Below are positions 54,914 to 63,889 of a stretch of 64,000 bases of DNA, piece by piece. The stretch's first letter is position 1. Each line of letters opens with the position of its first letter. The notes under the pieces are model-generated. The model saw only the letters and a list, made by a program, of their open reading frames with translations, had not been told where the DNA came from and did not search any database. Both the position numbers and the translations under genes were made by a program. This stretch comes from Sphingobium sp. CCH11-B1. GTDB lineage: Bacteria; Pseudomonadota; Alphaproteobacteria; Sphingomonadales; Sphingomonadaceae. The DNA lies in NCBI RefSeq assembly GCF_001556865.1, contig NZ_LSJY01000078.1, forward strand, positions 17,202 to 81,201, read 5' to 3'.

Positions 54914-56898
54914 CGGGCTGGCTCCCAGGCGGGGGCGCGATGGAAGAGCGCCAGCCTGAGTCCGGCGAGGATTTGGAGGGTCGCATGGCGGTCGTTGTTC
55001 GTCATGCCGTCGCTGGCACAAACCGTGTCCATCGCGGTGTCGATGACGGACAGAAATTGCGGTGAGGGATCATCTGCGTCGATTTGCCTTGGGGCGCTCT
55101 CCAGAACCTGCTCGACTTTTTCGCGGGCGGCCGCTCCCAGCCTGTCCGCGGCCATCCGCAGATCGCCGATATTGAGACCCGCACGCATGCGGACAAGCAG
55201 CGTCGCTGAGCGCTCAATCTGACCATTTGCGGCCAGCCGCGTGGAGAGGGCGGCAACCCGGTTGAGCGCGCGTTCGACATAGCCGTTTCTTTCCCTGGAC
55301 GTGGCGGTACGGCTCAGCCGGGAAATCTCGGCAATCTCCATGCGCAATACCCGGTGAACCTGATGGTCGACGCCGAGCGTTCGCGAGAGGTTCATGCACA
55401 AAGCGGCGACCATGAAGCCTGGGATGAGAGCCAGATTCGCCTCCAGGAACGTATCGAACGCCGCCGGTGTGTAGCTGGCCTGAAGGTTTATCCCGCTCAG
55501 AGAGAAGAGAAAGACGAGCAGCACCATCGGATTGACCGCGATCCAGGCGGCGAGCGGCAGGATGAAGATGGCCATCATCGCGAGGAAGGTCGGATAGTCA
55601 GTTGCCAGCGGTAGGAGACCGTAGTTCAGGGCTATGGACAGCACGAGCGCAAGCATCAGGAGGCGGCCGGTCACCGCCATGATCCGTCCGGGCTGGTCCA
55701 TCATGCCGAAAAAGCCCACCAGCGCGACTGCGAGGGTGAATGTATTCGCGCCCTGGCGCCAGCCGGTAGCATACCAAAAGCCGCAGAGCAGCAGATAGCC
55801 GGCAAACAGGCCAAGCGAGACCTGAACGGCGAGGCCAATATCCGGCTTTAGCGGGAAATGGCGGGCTTTGGCCACATCCCGGGCGAGGGCGGGGCTGAGA
55901 TCGCCGGACCCGTTCAGCGAGCGATCGATAGTGTGTATCTCGCTCCAGACCATCAGCATATCGGCCATCATGTCGGCGAGCGCCCCATGGACGAGTTTCA
56001 GCCAGGCTGCGCGCGGACCATCGGGCTGCGGCAGATCGCGTATCGCCTGAATAAGCCGCGGCGGGGCCGGATGGCTGGCTTCCAGACATTCGGTCGCGAG
56101 TGTGAGGGATGGGGCGATGGCTTCCCGCTCCTGTGCATCGAGCGCGGCGATCCTGTCTCCTATGGCCGAAAGCAGCGGGATCATACGGATCAGCCGTTGC
56201 TGGATGGCCAGTCCGCCGCTCAGCACGCGCTTGTCGACGGCGGGATCGTAGCGCAATTGCGCAGTCGTCTGCGACAGGGTCATGATATCGGCGAGGGATT
56301 TGAGCCGGTCATGCGCTGCCTGGGCGTCGTCAGGATGACCCCCGAGAACATCCATCGCCCATTTCTTCATGGATGGCAGCCAGCGGGCCAGGCTTGCCCG
56401 CAACATATGTTCGGATGAACGTGGCGCGATCACACTGTCGACCATGGTCACGACGATCACGCCAAGCCCAATTTCGCTGACGCGCGCCACCATCGTGTCA
56501 AACAGACGTTCAGGATGATCGAATGCGGGGACAGCGATGAGCGCGAGGGTCAGTCCGAACAGCCAGAACGCATAGCTGCGGGGCGTTCTGTCGATGAAGG
56601 ACAGTCCCATCGCCGCGCAGATCGCTATTCCGAGCGACAGGATGAACAGGCCGCTCACATTGCCGAAGACCGAGGCAAGAAGCAGCGTGGCCACGCCGGC
56701 TGAGAATGTCCCAAAGAAGCGGTAGGCCGCTTTTGACCGGATCGCGCCGGATGTCGGGTTCATGCAGGCGCCGCAGGTGACGAGCGCCCAATATGGTTGC
56801 GGTAGCCCGATCCATGCGGCGATCGAGAAGGCGATCATGCCGGCGAGGTAGAGCTTGATCGCGAAGATTGCCTGATCAGCCGTTAGTGCCATTTTCAC
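54910..56898 (-). CDS. FUSC-family (AaeB-like) aromatic-acid efflux transporter (operon A)
   Basis: 662 residues, starting with GTG 56898, which overlaps the MarR stop as GTGA (ATG 56892 is possible). Two membrane blocks of about six helices each: residues ~10-160 (AIFAIKLYLAGMIAFSIAAWIGLPQPYWALVTCGACMNP) and ~350-520 (IGLAVQVSLGLFAGYLLLCGFWYATGW), each followed by a soluble helical domain. AaeB of E. coli exports p-hydroxybenzoate-type acids. Here an aromatic carboxylate such as benzoate or its analogues is the plausible cargo, by context. Confidence 0.92.
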   Translation of the reverse strand: MKMALTADQAIFAIKLYLAGMIAFSIAAWIGLPQPYWALVTCGACMNPTSGAIRSKAAYRFFGTFSAGVATLLLASVFGNVSGLFILSLGIAICAAMGLSFIDRTPRSYAFWLFGLTLALIAVPAFDHPERLFDTMVARVSEIGLGVIVVTMVDSVIAPRSSEHMLRASLARWLPSMKKWAMDVLGGHPDDAQAAHDRLKSLADIMTLSQTTAQLRYDPAVDKRVLSGGLAIQQRLIRMIPLLSAIGDRIAALDAQEREAIAPSLTLATECLEASHPAPPRLIQAIRDLPQPDGPRAAWLKLVHGALADMMADMLMVWSEIHTIDRSLNGSGDLSPALARDVAKARHFPLKPDIGLAVQVSLGLFAGYLLLCGFWYATGWRQGANTFTLAVALVGFFGMMDQPGRIMAVTGRLLMLALVLSIALNYGLLPLATDYPTFLAMMAIFILPLAAWIAVNPMVLLVFLFSLSGINLQASYTPAAFDTFLEANLALIPGFMVAALCMNLSRTLGVDHQVHRVLRMEIAEISRLSRTATSRERNGYVERALNRVAALSTRLAANGQIERSATLLVRMRAGLNIGDLRMAADRLGAAAREKVEQVLESAPRQIDADDPSPQFLSVIDTAMDTVCASDGMTNNDRHATLQILAGLRLALFHRAPAWEPAR

Positions 56899-57365
56899 CG
56901 CTCGGCTTCCCCGCTTTGGAGGAAACCGGTGATGCGCTTTTCGAACAGACGAAGCACCCTGGTCGCCGTCTCGATCTCCTCAAGGGGAATGTCGGCGAGC
57001 AGTGATTTCCTTAATCGAACAAACTCTTCCTCCAGTCGAGCGCCCAGTTCGCGCCCTTTGTCAGTCGCGTGGATGATCCGTATGCGCCGATCCTGCCCGT
57101 ACCCGCGTCGCTCCAGATATCCCGCCGCTTCCGCCTGATCGACGATGCGGACCATCGCGCCATGGTTGACGCCCACTTCCTCCGCCAGCGTGCCTTGCCG
57201 GATCCCGTCTTCGCCTGCGCGGGTCACCATGATGACGGCTGAGCTAATGGGGACGGGTACGTCGAAATTCGCCGCCACGAGTGTCACCGCCTGAATCCAG
57301 ACGCGACGTACAGGCTGCAGCGAGGTCGTGAAGGCGAGAAAGGAGAGCGCGGGCGATTTGGCCAT
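56895..57365 (-). CDS. MarR-family regulator (operon A)
   Basis: 156 residues from ATG 57365 (TTG 57389 lies further out). Winged helix: GIRQGTLAEEVGVNHGAMVRIVDQAEAAGYLERRGYGQDRRIRIIHATDKGREL. Many MarR proteins bind phenolic or aromatic acids, so this is the likely repressor of the exporter it precedes. Its stop overlaps the FUSC start. It is only distantly similar to the MarR at 63037 but holds the same place in the operon. Confidence 0.9.
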   Translation of the reverse strand: MAKSPALSFLAFTTSLQPVRRVWIQAVTLVAANFDVPVPISSAVIMVTRAGEDGIRQGTLAEEVGVNHGAMVRIVDQAEAAGYLERRGYGQDRRIRIIHATDKGRELGARLEEEFVRLRKSLLADIPLEEIETATRVLRLFEKRITGFLQSGEAER

Positions 57366-57390
57366 GGTGGTCCGTAGCGCGCCATTCAAT

Positions 57391-57410
57391 ATAGTTCAAT
57401 AGGCAACTAT
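57391..57410. promoter_or_regulatory. Inverted repeat upstream of the operon A marR gene
   Basis: ATAGTT (57391-57396), eight bases, AACTAT (57405-57410); the outer bases CAAT and TTG extend the symmetry imperfectly. It lies 26 bases ahead of the MarR start and has the AT-rich palindrome form typical of MarR operators. Confidence 0.55.
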
Positions 57411-57424
57411 TGCTTTAGCTCTGA

Positions 57425-57619
57425 TTAACGCCATACTTCGCCGTAAGTTGCACGGCCAGGTGCGCCCGGGGGCAGGGAAAGCGTCAACGTCTCCCTGGCC
57501 CATACTGCATCGAACATCGCGCCTTCGGCATGGCTGCTAAGTCCGATGCCTTCAAAGACGGCTTTGATCATCTGTCGATTGGCGGGCATATCTGCGGCTG
57601 TTCGGGCGCCGATCGTCAT
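57425..57619 (-). CDS. Possible 64-residue fragment, perhaps NTF2/SnoaL-like
   Basis: A frame from ATG 57619 reads ADMPANRQMIKAVFEGIGLSSHAEGAMFDAVWARETLTL, which faintly resembles the N-terminal helix of SnoaL-like proteins. It ends after 64 residues and has no partner gene. It may be a truncated remnant at the edge of the conjugation scar, or chance. Confidence 0.2.
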   Translation of the reverse strand: MTIGARTAADMPANRQMIKAVFEGIGLSSHAEGAMFDAVWARETLTLSLPPGAPGRATYGEVWR

Positions 57620-57804
57620 GGATATCGCTTCACGGTGTCGACGAGGATAGCGCAACAGGAGCCGACCAATGATCTTCTTGAAAGACCCGAACAGTTCCGG
57701 TAAGCCCTAGGAGCTGCATGACATCTGCGAAGGCCTTCGACTAAGAGGTCCTTTCGCTTGCCCAAGGTCTTTTTTGTCTTGAATGCGCGCTTCATCTCGC
57801 CTTG

Positions 57805-58080
57805 ATGCGGCGTGCGCGCGGCGCGAACCTTTCGCTCTCCGCTTTCATCCGTCATGTGCTCGAGCAGGCGGTCGATGAGCGCAAGCGCTATGCCTTCTCG
57901 TCGCAGGACGAGATTCTCGCAACCTCGATCCAGATCCTTTCGATCGTCGCGACGTCCGTCGGCCAGCACTCCCCCGCCGCACTCGAACAGGGCATGGCGC
58001 AGGCCCGCGCGATCCTTGCCGAACTTGGGCTCCTTGGCGGGGAGGATACCTCGTGGGCATCTTTCGCAATGACATGCTAG
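57805..58080 (+). pseudogene. 5'-truncated small conjugation accessory protein (MobC/TraJ-like)
   Basis: 91 codons: RGANLSLSAFIRHVLEQAVDERKRYAFSSQDEILATSIQILSIVATSVGQHSPAALEQGMAQARAILAELGLLGGED. A ribbon-helix-helix-type LSLSAFIRHVL followed by a helical region, and direct overlap with a TraD-like start, fit the small mobilisation protein that precedes the coupling protein in sphingomonad plasmids. The N-terminal strand of the fold appears missing. Confidence 0.5.
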
Positions 58081-58303
58081 GGTCATGGACCCGCAGGGGC
58101 CAGGCGATCGTCTACAATGTGCGCATGACCACCCAGGTCTTCTATCAGACCATGCTGGCCGGGTTCATCATCTGGATCCTCGGGACGCTATGGTACGCGT
58201 TCGAGAAGCCGACAGAGTATGAACGCTTCGTCCTCGTCAAACTAGCCGAGGCCACGATCAAGGTCGGCGCTGCCGGTGGCACCAACGATCCGATACAGTT
58301 TGT
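58053..58303 (+). pseudogene. N-terminal fragment of a TraD-like conjugative coupling protein
   Basis: From ATG 58053: FRNDMLGSWTRRGQAIVYNVRMTTQVFYQTMLAGFIIWILGTLWYAFEKPTEYERFV, one membrane helix and the start of a periplasmic loop as in TraD/VirD4-type coupling proteins. Similarity ends near codon 84 (NDPIQF), where the sequence runs into the 3' end of the neighbouring efflux gene. The ATPase domain is absent. The overlap with the upstream small gene is the native plasmid arrangement. Confidence 0.6.
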
Positions 58304-58327
58304 CCCAGGTTTGTCAGGCGCTCTGCA

Positions 58328-59779
58328 TCATTTTTGTGCGTTCGAAGAGGCCGATGCTGCGGCTTGTGAGGCATTCTGCCATCCACCCCCGAGTGCGAGG
58401 AAGACATTGATCTGACGATCGATCAATTCGCCGCGTGATTGCGACAGTGCTGTTTCGGCGTCGGCGAGTTGAGCTTGGGCAGTCAAAACGCTCAGAACGT
58501 CGGTTCTACCAAAACGGAAAAGGCGATTGGCTTTCGCTGCCGAATCCCTCGCGTCTTCTCGTGTATTTTCCAGGGCATCATCCCGCTCCATTTCATGGGC
58601 ATATTCTGTCAGAGCCGTCTCTGTCTGGCGAAGAGCTTCTATGACCGCTCCGTCGAATTGCGCCGATGCGATGTCCGCTGTAGCCCCCGCCGCAGCAATC
58701 CTTGCATGAATGAGCTTGCGATTGGGAAATGCCCATGAGATCAATGGGCCAACAAGTCCTCCAAAACTTTCCCCCGACGCAAAAGATGAAATGGCGTTAG
58801 CAAAGCCCATCGACCCCGTCAGGGTAACCTGTGGGTACAACTGGGAGGTTTCGACGCCAATCCCCGCTGTTGCCGCAGCGAGTTCACGCTCTGCAGCGCG
58901 TACGTCCGGGCGGCGTTTCAGGAGCGCCGCACCATCCCCGACGGGCAGAGGTTTTTCCAGCGTGGGCGGGGTGGTGCAGGTCTCAAGTTCCTTCGGGTAG
59001 GCCGAAGGGGCGCGCCCCATCAAGGCGGCCAGTTCATAGAGCGATGCCTGTCGGTGGGCTATGATCGTCGGTATCGCCGCAGCGCTACGATCAGCGGCCG
59101 TGCGCGCCCGGCTCACATCGAAGGATGTCGAGCGACCGCCCTTGAACAATCTCTGCATCGACGAGAGCGTCTCACGCTGGATGTCCAGCACCTGCCGGGT
59201 CGCCGCAAGGGTCACATTTGCAGAACAGGTGTCCGCATAAGTTCGCGCGACTGCTGCCGCAACTGTCACTTTCACCTGATCCCTCGCTGCCTGCACCGCC
59301 TCCGCATCATCTCTTGCAGCCTCGATGCCGCGCTTGATTCCGCCGGCCAGGTCGAGAGGATAAGCCACGGACGCCTCGAGCTTGTAGCTGTAGTTGAACG
59401 GAACAGGCAGAGTGAGCGTATATCCGCCCACGCGCGCGGCATAAGCGCCTGCCCCCAGCGAGGTTTGCACCGTTCTTCCGGCCTCGGCTTCTCGAACAAC
59501 TTCGCTGGCTCGTCTCAAATTGGCGTCAGCCGCCCGCAGGTCGGTATTGGCGGAAAGCGCCTCGAGAACATACTCATCAAGTCTGGGATCATCGTAAAGT
59601 TGCCACCAACGATCTGGAAGATCTTCCTGCGAGAAGGCACGGATATTGTGACTGCTCGTGAAAGGCGCATTGGCCGCCGGTGAAAGGGCCACAGCCTTCT
59701 CAGGCAGATGATAATCTGGACCTGCCTTGCAGCTGGAGAGCGCAACGCTCAAAAAGCAGATTGTCCTTAAGTGGCGCAT
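58328..59779 (-). CDS. NodT-family outer-membrane efflux lipoprotein (operon B)
   Basis: 483 residues. Lipobox region FLSVALSSC, then LPDRWWQLYDDPRLDEYVLEALSANTDLRAADANLRRASE and LLKRRPDVRAAERELAAATAGIGVETSQLYPQVTLTGS, ending FLALGGGW. Paralogue of the NodT gene at 52323 with the same block order. Start overlaps the HlyD stop as TGATG. Its 3' end abuts the TraD fragment. Confidence 0.93.
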   Translation of the reverse strand: MRHLRTICFLSVALSSCKAGPDYHLPEKAVALSPAANAPFTSSHNIRAFSQEDLPDRWWQLYDDPRLDEYVLEALSANTDLRAADANLRRASEVVREAEAGRTVQTSLGAGAYAARVGGYTLTLPVPFNYSYKLEASVAYPLDLAGGIKRGIEAARDDAEAVQAARDQVKVTVAAAVARTYADTCSANVTLAATRQVLDIQRETLSSMQRLFKGGRSTSFDVSRARTAADRSAAAIPTIIAHRQASLYELAALMGRAPSAYPKELETCTTPPTLEKPLPVGDGAALLKRRPDVRAAERELAAATAGIGVETSQLYPQVTLTGSMGFANAISSFASGESFGGLVGPLISWAFPNRKLIHARIAAAGATADIASAQFDGAVIEALRQTETALTEYAHEMERDDALENTREDARDSAAKANRLFRFGRTDVLSVLTAQAQLADAETALSQSRGELIDRQINVFLALGGGWQNASQAAASASSNAQK

Positions 59780-60795
59780 CAGTTCGGCTTCCGGCTGTCT
59801 GTCAAGACCTGACGGCCGATGTCCGTCCCAACCGCCGATCGTTGCATTGCTGGGGGCGCGGAAAGGGGAGAGGTCGTTGTCGGTGTCACCTCAAGTCGAG
59901 TGGACGCAAGAGACTTCCCAGGTGCAAGGGTCAGAGGCAGAATTGTAATTGTCGCGGTGCGGCCAGCAATCAGTTGTGTGCCCGCGGGCATGTGATCGAC
60001 GTGAATGCGAACAGGAATGCGCTGGGCCAGACGCACCCAGGCAAAGGTCGGCTGGACCGTCGGCAGCAGGTTGGGTGCGTTCCCACGCTGATCATCGGCG
60101 ATGCCGGCGGACAAGCTGACGACATGGCCTTCCATGTCAGCATCATCACCCATGAGGCGGATGCGTGCCTTGTCGCCGATCCGGATGTGCCGAAGCTTTG
60201 TTTCCTCAAAATAGCCTTCGATTCGGATGGAATCCGTGTCGACCAGAGCCATCGCCTGTGATCCGGCTGCAAGGAAATCACCGGGATGGAGGTCAAGATT
60301 GGTAACCACGCCATCGACGCTGGCATGAATCTCTGTCCGGCGAACATTGAGTGCAGCCGTATCGCGTGCGGACATTGCCTGGGCCAGCGCCGCACTCGCG
60401 GTTTCAACCTTGGCAAGGTTCTGCTCGTGCGTTTCGGTTGCCACAAGATCACCCAGCGCGGTGTCGCGCCTCGCTTCCTTGCGCGCCAGGTCCAGTGTCG
60501 CCCTGGCGCTGGCTATTGCCGCGTCGGCCTGCTCGAGGGCATAGGCATATCGAGGACTGTCGACCACCAGGAGCAACTGCCCCTTCCTGACCGGTTGATT
60601 GTCCTGAACCAGAACCTGAGTAACCAGTCCACCGACGTCGGAGGCAACCCGAACGACGTCTGCGCGCACATGGCCGTCACGTGTCCAAGGGTCTGTTTCA
60701 AATCGGCGCCACATCGAAATGGCGATCAGGATCGCTATTCCAATGACAATCACGGTCAGCAGCCAACGGCCGACGGGAACAAGAATCCGCTTCAT
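59779..60795 (-). CDS. HlyD/AaeA-type membrane-fusion protein (operon B)
   Basis: 338 residues. Membrane anchor LLTVIVIGIAILIAISMW, lipoyl halves TRDGHVRADVVRVASDVGGLVTQVLVQDNQPVRKGQLLLVVD and ASVDGVVTNLDLHPGDFLAAGSQAMALVD, and FEETKLRHIRIGDKARI. It has a C-terminal tail about 35 residues longer than its operon A paralogue (SPLSAPPAMQRSAVGTD), probably disordered. Start overlaps the DUF1656 stop as ATGA. Confidence 0.92.
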   Translation of the reverse strand: MKRILVPVGRWLLTVIVIGIAILIAISMWRRFETDPWTRDGHVRADVVRVASDVGGLVTQVLVQDNQPVRKGQLLLVVDSPRYAYALEQADAAIASARATLDLARKEARRDTALGDLVATETHEQNLAKVETASAALAQAMSARDTAALNVRRTEIHASVDGVVTNLDLHPGDFLAAGSQAMALVDTDSIRIEGYFEETKLRHIRIGDKARIRLMGDDADMEGHVVSLSAGIADDQRGNAPNLLPTVQPTFAWVRLAQRIPVRIHVDHMPAGTQLIAGRTATITILPLTLAPGKSLASTRLEVTPTTTSPLSAPPAMQRSAVGTDIGRQVLTDSRKPN

Positions 60796-61007
60796 AGATG
60801 AAGTCCAAGGCTCGGCATGAGGGTCGAGAGCAACTCGAGGATGATGAAGAACAAGGCGACGTCGACCAGTGGCCGGTATGCAATCAGTCGATAGATCCCA
60901 ACGTGTGTCGCGAGTTGGCTCATGAGCGCAGTGAGGATAAGCGCGAGGAAGCCGACGATGAGAAGGGTAGGCAAATACACGCCCGCGATGGAGATTTCGC
61001 CGATCAT
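60792..61007 (-). CDS. DUF1656 (AaeX-like) small membrane protein (operon B)
   Basis: 71 residues, MIGEISIAGVYLPTLLIVGFLALILTALM then a second hydrophobic segment PLVDVALFFIILELLSTLM. Same family and place as the gene at 54701. ATGA overlaps join it to the FUSC gene before it and the HlyD gene after it. Confidence 0.92.
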   Translation of the reverse strand: MIGEISIAGVYLPTLLIVGFLALILTALMSQLATHVGIYRLIAYRPLVDVALFFIILELLSTLMPSLGLHL

Positions 61008-63040
61008 ACTGCCGGAGATCCGAATGCAGGCGCAGTCGGGAACAGATTGCGCCGGAGGCTCGTCAACAGGATCAGGCCTGTTCTGCGCTGGGTCGATTCC
61101 GGCGCCGCCAGAAATTCACCGGCGGCATTATCAATCAGCGGTAGCAAATTTGGAGGCTTCTGGTCGCTGTTCACGCGACGGCTGCGGAAATAGCCTCCGA
61201 GGGAATCAAGCGCGGATTTCAGCAACGCCTGCTCCCGCAAGGAGCAATCCCTGTGCATGGCTTCCAGTTCGCCTGCAATATACCCCACGCGTAGATCGAC
61301 CAGGATATTGAGCAGTGGTCGTCCCGAATCCTGATCCAGCGCAGCAAGCCGCGGTGCAAGCAGCCCGATCCTGTCGAGCATGAGGCTGAGCCATAACGAG
61401 GTATCCGCAGCTGCGCCGGATGCCCGGCGGGCCACATCTTGCCAACAGGCGCGAACCAGTCTGGTAACGCTTCGCCGGGCGCCAACCGTTTGAAACATAT
61501 TGACGCAGACAACGGCGCTCGCGGTGCCGACCAGTTGGGCCAGGCAGACGTTGATGAAGGCGCCGAAGTTCCCTGTATAAGCGGCGTTCAATCCAACCGC
61601 TGCCGGAAACCCCAGAACCATGCCAAAGGCAAGCGGAACATAGCGTGGTCGAGCCAGCAGCGAGCCGATACCAAGCATCGGTGGCGCAAGAACGGCCACG
61701 ATCATTTCAAAGCTGCTGACTCTGGGGAGAATAGCATAGCCGTAGATCAGGGCCGCCACCATGCCGATGAAACTGCCCAAAAGGAGGCGCATGATAATCG
61801 GAGCGGGACGATCAAGATGCGCGAACAGTGCGCAGCAGATGCCGGTGAACAAGGCTGCCGTCGCGCCATCTGCCCATGCCGTCCCAATCCAGAAGGCGCA
61901 ACCCATCCCAATCGACGTGGCGGTGGCAAGGCCGGCTCGCGCGGCATGCCCACGATCAAGGTGAAGCGCGCGCGAACCTCCATCCTTGAGCAGCTCTACG
62001 ATCCTGGGCGGGGCGGCTCGCAGTCCGGGCCACTCCAACTGATCACGCAGATCCCGGCAATCGCGGTGAGCTTCAATCAGTTCCGCAAGCCGGGCCAGGA
62101 GATTGAGGAGCATCATATCGCGCCAAGGGGTCGCAGCACTTATGGAAGCAGGTTCGAGACGCCGGGCCTGTTCGAGCAAAACCTCTGCGCTATCGCCGCG
62201 ATCGCCCTTTTTCAGTCCGTCGCCCAGCCATGAATCGACGCGCTGCATCAGCGCTACCACGGCAATGGGCAGCTCACCGGGAAGGCTTCTCAACTGCTCG
62301 ATGCGATCCTCGATCGAACTGGCAAGCGGGAGCAATAGCGACAATTGATCCTGCAAAGCGCGCACCGTTCGAACCCGCGGAAGAACGCGCGCGACGTCGA
62401 ACGGCAGATGGATCGAAAGCTGGTGCAGTTCACTAATGTCATTGGCCAGCCTCCGACGATCTCGATCCAGTTGCTGACCTCCGACCGCCTCCAGCGCATC
62501 GCTCGACCAGCGCTCGGCATCGGCAAGGATTGCATTGGCGCGCGCGAGCAAGACGGTGCTGACCGGCCTGGGGAACACGAGGCTGTGCACAAGGGTGGAG
62601 ACGAATATCCCGATGCAGATTTCCTGTACGCGGACGATCGCCACATCGAAAATCGTATCGGGTGCTTCGACGGCTGGTAACGCTATGATGCTCGCGCTGT
62701 ATCCCGCGAGCAGAAAGATGTAGGAGCGCGGCGTTGGATCCAGGAGAGCCAGATAGACACATAGTCCAAGCCAAAGGGCGAGGGCGCCGCTCAGCACCAC
62801 TGGTTCATTCACGAATGTCGGTACGAGAACGACGGCCGCAATCGCTCCAAGCAGTGTGCCGGCAAGGCGGAACACGGCCTTTGAAACAACGGCGCCGGCG
62901 AGAGGGTTCGCGACAATATAGGCTGTGGTAATTGCCCAGGATGGCCGCGTCAGGCCAATGCGCAAGGCAATCCAGTAAGCCAGCATGGCGGCGAAGAAGC
63001 TCTTTGCCGCGAAGAGGATAGCTTCCCTGTCTTCTCTCAC
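61004..63040 (-). CDS. FUSC-family (AaeB-like) aromatic-acid efflux transporter (operon B)
   Basis: 678 residues, GTG start overlapping the MarR stop as GTGA, exactly as in operon A. Two six-helix membrane blocks (residues ~8-160, SFFAAMLAYWIALRIGLTRPSWAITTAYIVANPLAGAVVSK; ~370-520, ATSIGMGCAFWIGTAWADGATAALFTGICCALF) with helical cytoplasmic domains. It is a clear paralogue of the operon A pump though well diverged, so the duplication is old or the two came from different sources. Confidence 0.92.
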   Translation of the reverse strand: MREDREAILFAAKSFFAAMLAYWIALRIGLTRPSWAITTAYIVANPLAGAVVSKAVFRLAGTLLGAIAAVVLVPTFVNEPVVLSGALALWLGLCVYLALLDPTPRSYIFLLAGYSASIIALPAVEAPDTIFDVAIVRVQEICIGIFVSTLVHSLVFPRPVSTVLLARANAILADAERWSSDALEAVGGQQLDRDRRRLANDISELHQLSIHLPFDVARVLPRVRTVRALQDQLSLLLPLASSIEDRIEQLRSLPGELPIAVVALMQRVDSWLGDGLKKGDRGDSAEVLLEQARRLEPASISAATPWRDMMLLNLLARLAELIEAHRDCRDLRDQLEWPGLRAAPPRIVELLKDGGSRALHLDRGHAARAGLATATSIGMGCAFWIGTAWADGATAALFTGICCALFAHLDRPAPIIMRLLLGSFIGMVAALIYGYAILPRVSSFEMIVAVLAPPMLGIGSLLARPRYVPLAFGMVLGFPAAVGLNAAYTGNFGAFINVCLAQLVGTASAVVCVNMFQTVGARRSVTRLVRACWQDVARRASGAAADTSLWLSLMLDRIGLLAPRLAALDQDSGRPLLNILVDLRVGYIAGELEAMHRDCSLREQALLKSALDSLGGYFRSRRVNSDQKPPNLLPLIDNAAGEFLAAPESTQRRTGLILLTSLRRNLFPTAPAFGSPAV

Positions 63041-63492
63041 ACCCGACGCCCTTCATGCGTGGAGCCACTCTTGTGGAGACGTAAGAGAAAGGATTCCGCG
63101 CTTTGTAATTCATCGTCCGGCAGAGCTTCGAAAAATCGCGCTCTTGCCTGGTTGAGTTCGCGTTGAACCGTGCCGACGATCTCGCGCCCACGCTCCGTGA
63201 GGATGATTTTCTTCGACCGGCGATCGCACGCCTGTCTTTCACGCGTCACCAGTCCGGCGGTTTCGAGTTGATCGAGCAGCCGGACAAGCGTGCCCGACTG
63301 AATGCCCGCGCGCCGCGCAATATCGACCTGATGTCCGTCGCGTCCCATTTCCGCCGCCTGCACCAGAATCCAGCCTGTGGCATAGGAAAGGCCTGACGCT
63401 GCGATCGCCTCACCGGCACAATCACGCCATTCGCGTGATAGCGCCAGTAACTGGCCCGATATCACGATCTCGAGCGATCTGCGGTCAGTCAT
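63037..63492 (-). CDS. MarR-family regulator (operon B)
   Basis: 151 residues from ATG 63492; the frame extends to 63540 with no better start. Winged helix: DGHQVDIARRAGIQSGTLVRLLDQLETAGLVTRERQACDRRSKKIILTERGREI. It heads the operon B exporter and is the likely aromatic-responsive repressor. Confidence 0.9.
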   Translation of the reverse strand: MTDRRSLEIVISGQLLALSREWRDCAGEAIAASGLSYATGWILVQAAEMGRDGHQVDIARRAGIQSGTLVRLLDQLETAGLVTRERQACDRRSKKIILTERGREIVGTVQRELNQARARFFEALPDDELQSAESFLLRLHKSGSTHEGRRV

Positions 63493-63874
63493 GATTCCGA
63501 ACGCTCTGGAATTGGGGCCTTGACCGGCGGCCGCCCACACAGGCTGTACGATCGCGAATGGCGAAGAGCGCGGAAGGGCGGCGGTGAAGGTCTTGCCCGA
63601 TGAGCAAGGTTTTCATCCCCGATGAGGGACAGCCGATCATCATAGCGACTAATTCTCCTGGCAAGGCAAAGGGTAGCGCACGGACTAACCCATCGTCGGC
63701 GATGGACGGGGCCGGCATCGGGCGGGAATTGTTCGCAAACCACTTATTGCGCAGCCGCGTAATTCTAAAAGACCATATTGGTTGGCGCGCATATCGCAGA
63801 GGTATCGGGTGTTTCGCCGCCTTTCCGATGTGGAGGGCACGCCGGTTGCAAGCCAAGCCCATTGCCGATTAGGT
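63493..63874. other. Region upstream of operon B, no gene identified
   Basis: About 380 bases. Both strands have open frames of 84-125 codons, which overlap each other; neither shows a family I recognise (plus-strand 63600-63872 begins MSKVFIPDEGQPIIIATNS). One may be real, but I cannot say which. It should hold the operon B promoter. Confidence 0.35.
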
Positions 63875-63889
63875 ATACCGTATAGGTAT
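63875..63889. promoter_or_regulatory. Second LysR-type ATAC-N7-GTAT site at the right edge
   Basis: ATAC (63875-63878), seven bases, GTAT (63886-63889). The site shares ATACC, TA and GGTATGG with the catR operator, including the flanking GG. No cat, ben or lysR gene lies within this window next to it; the gene it controls would be beyond the right end or is the small frame to its left. A TTCACC/GGGTGA hairpin-like repeat follows near 63956. Confidence 0.55.

Noticed and set aside
63485..63872. Overlapping ORFs of 125 (minus) and 90 (plus) codons at the right end
   Set aside because: They overlap each other, neither has a family or a strong ribosome site, so neither is called as a gene.
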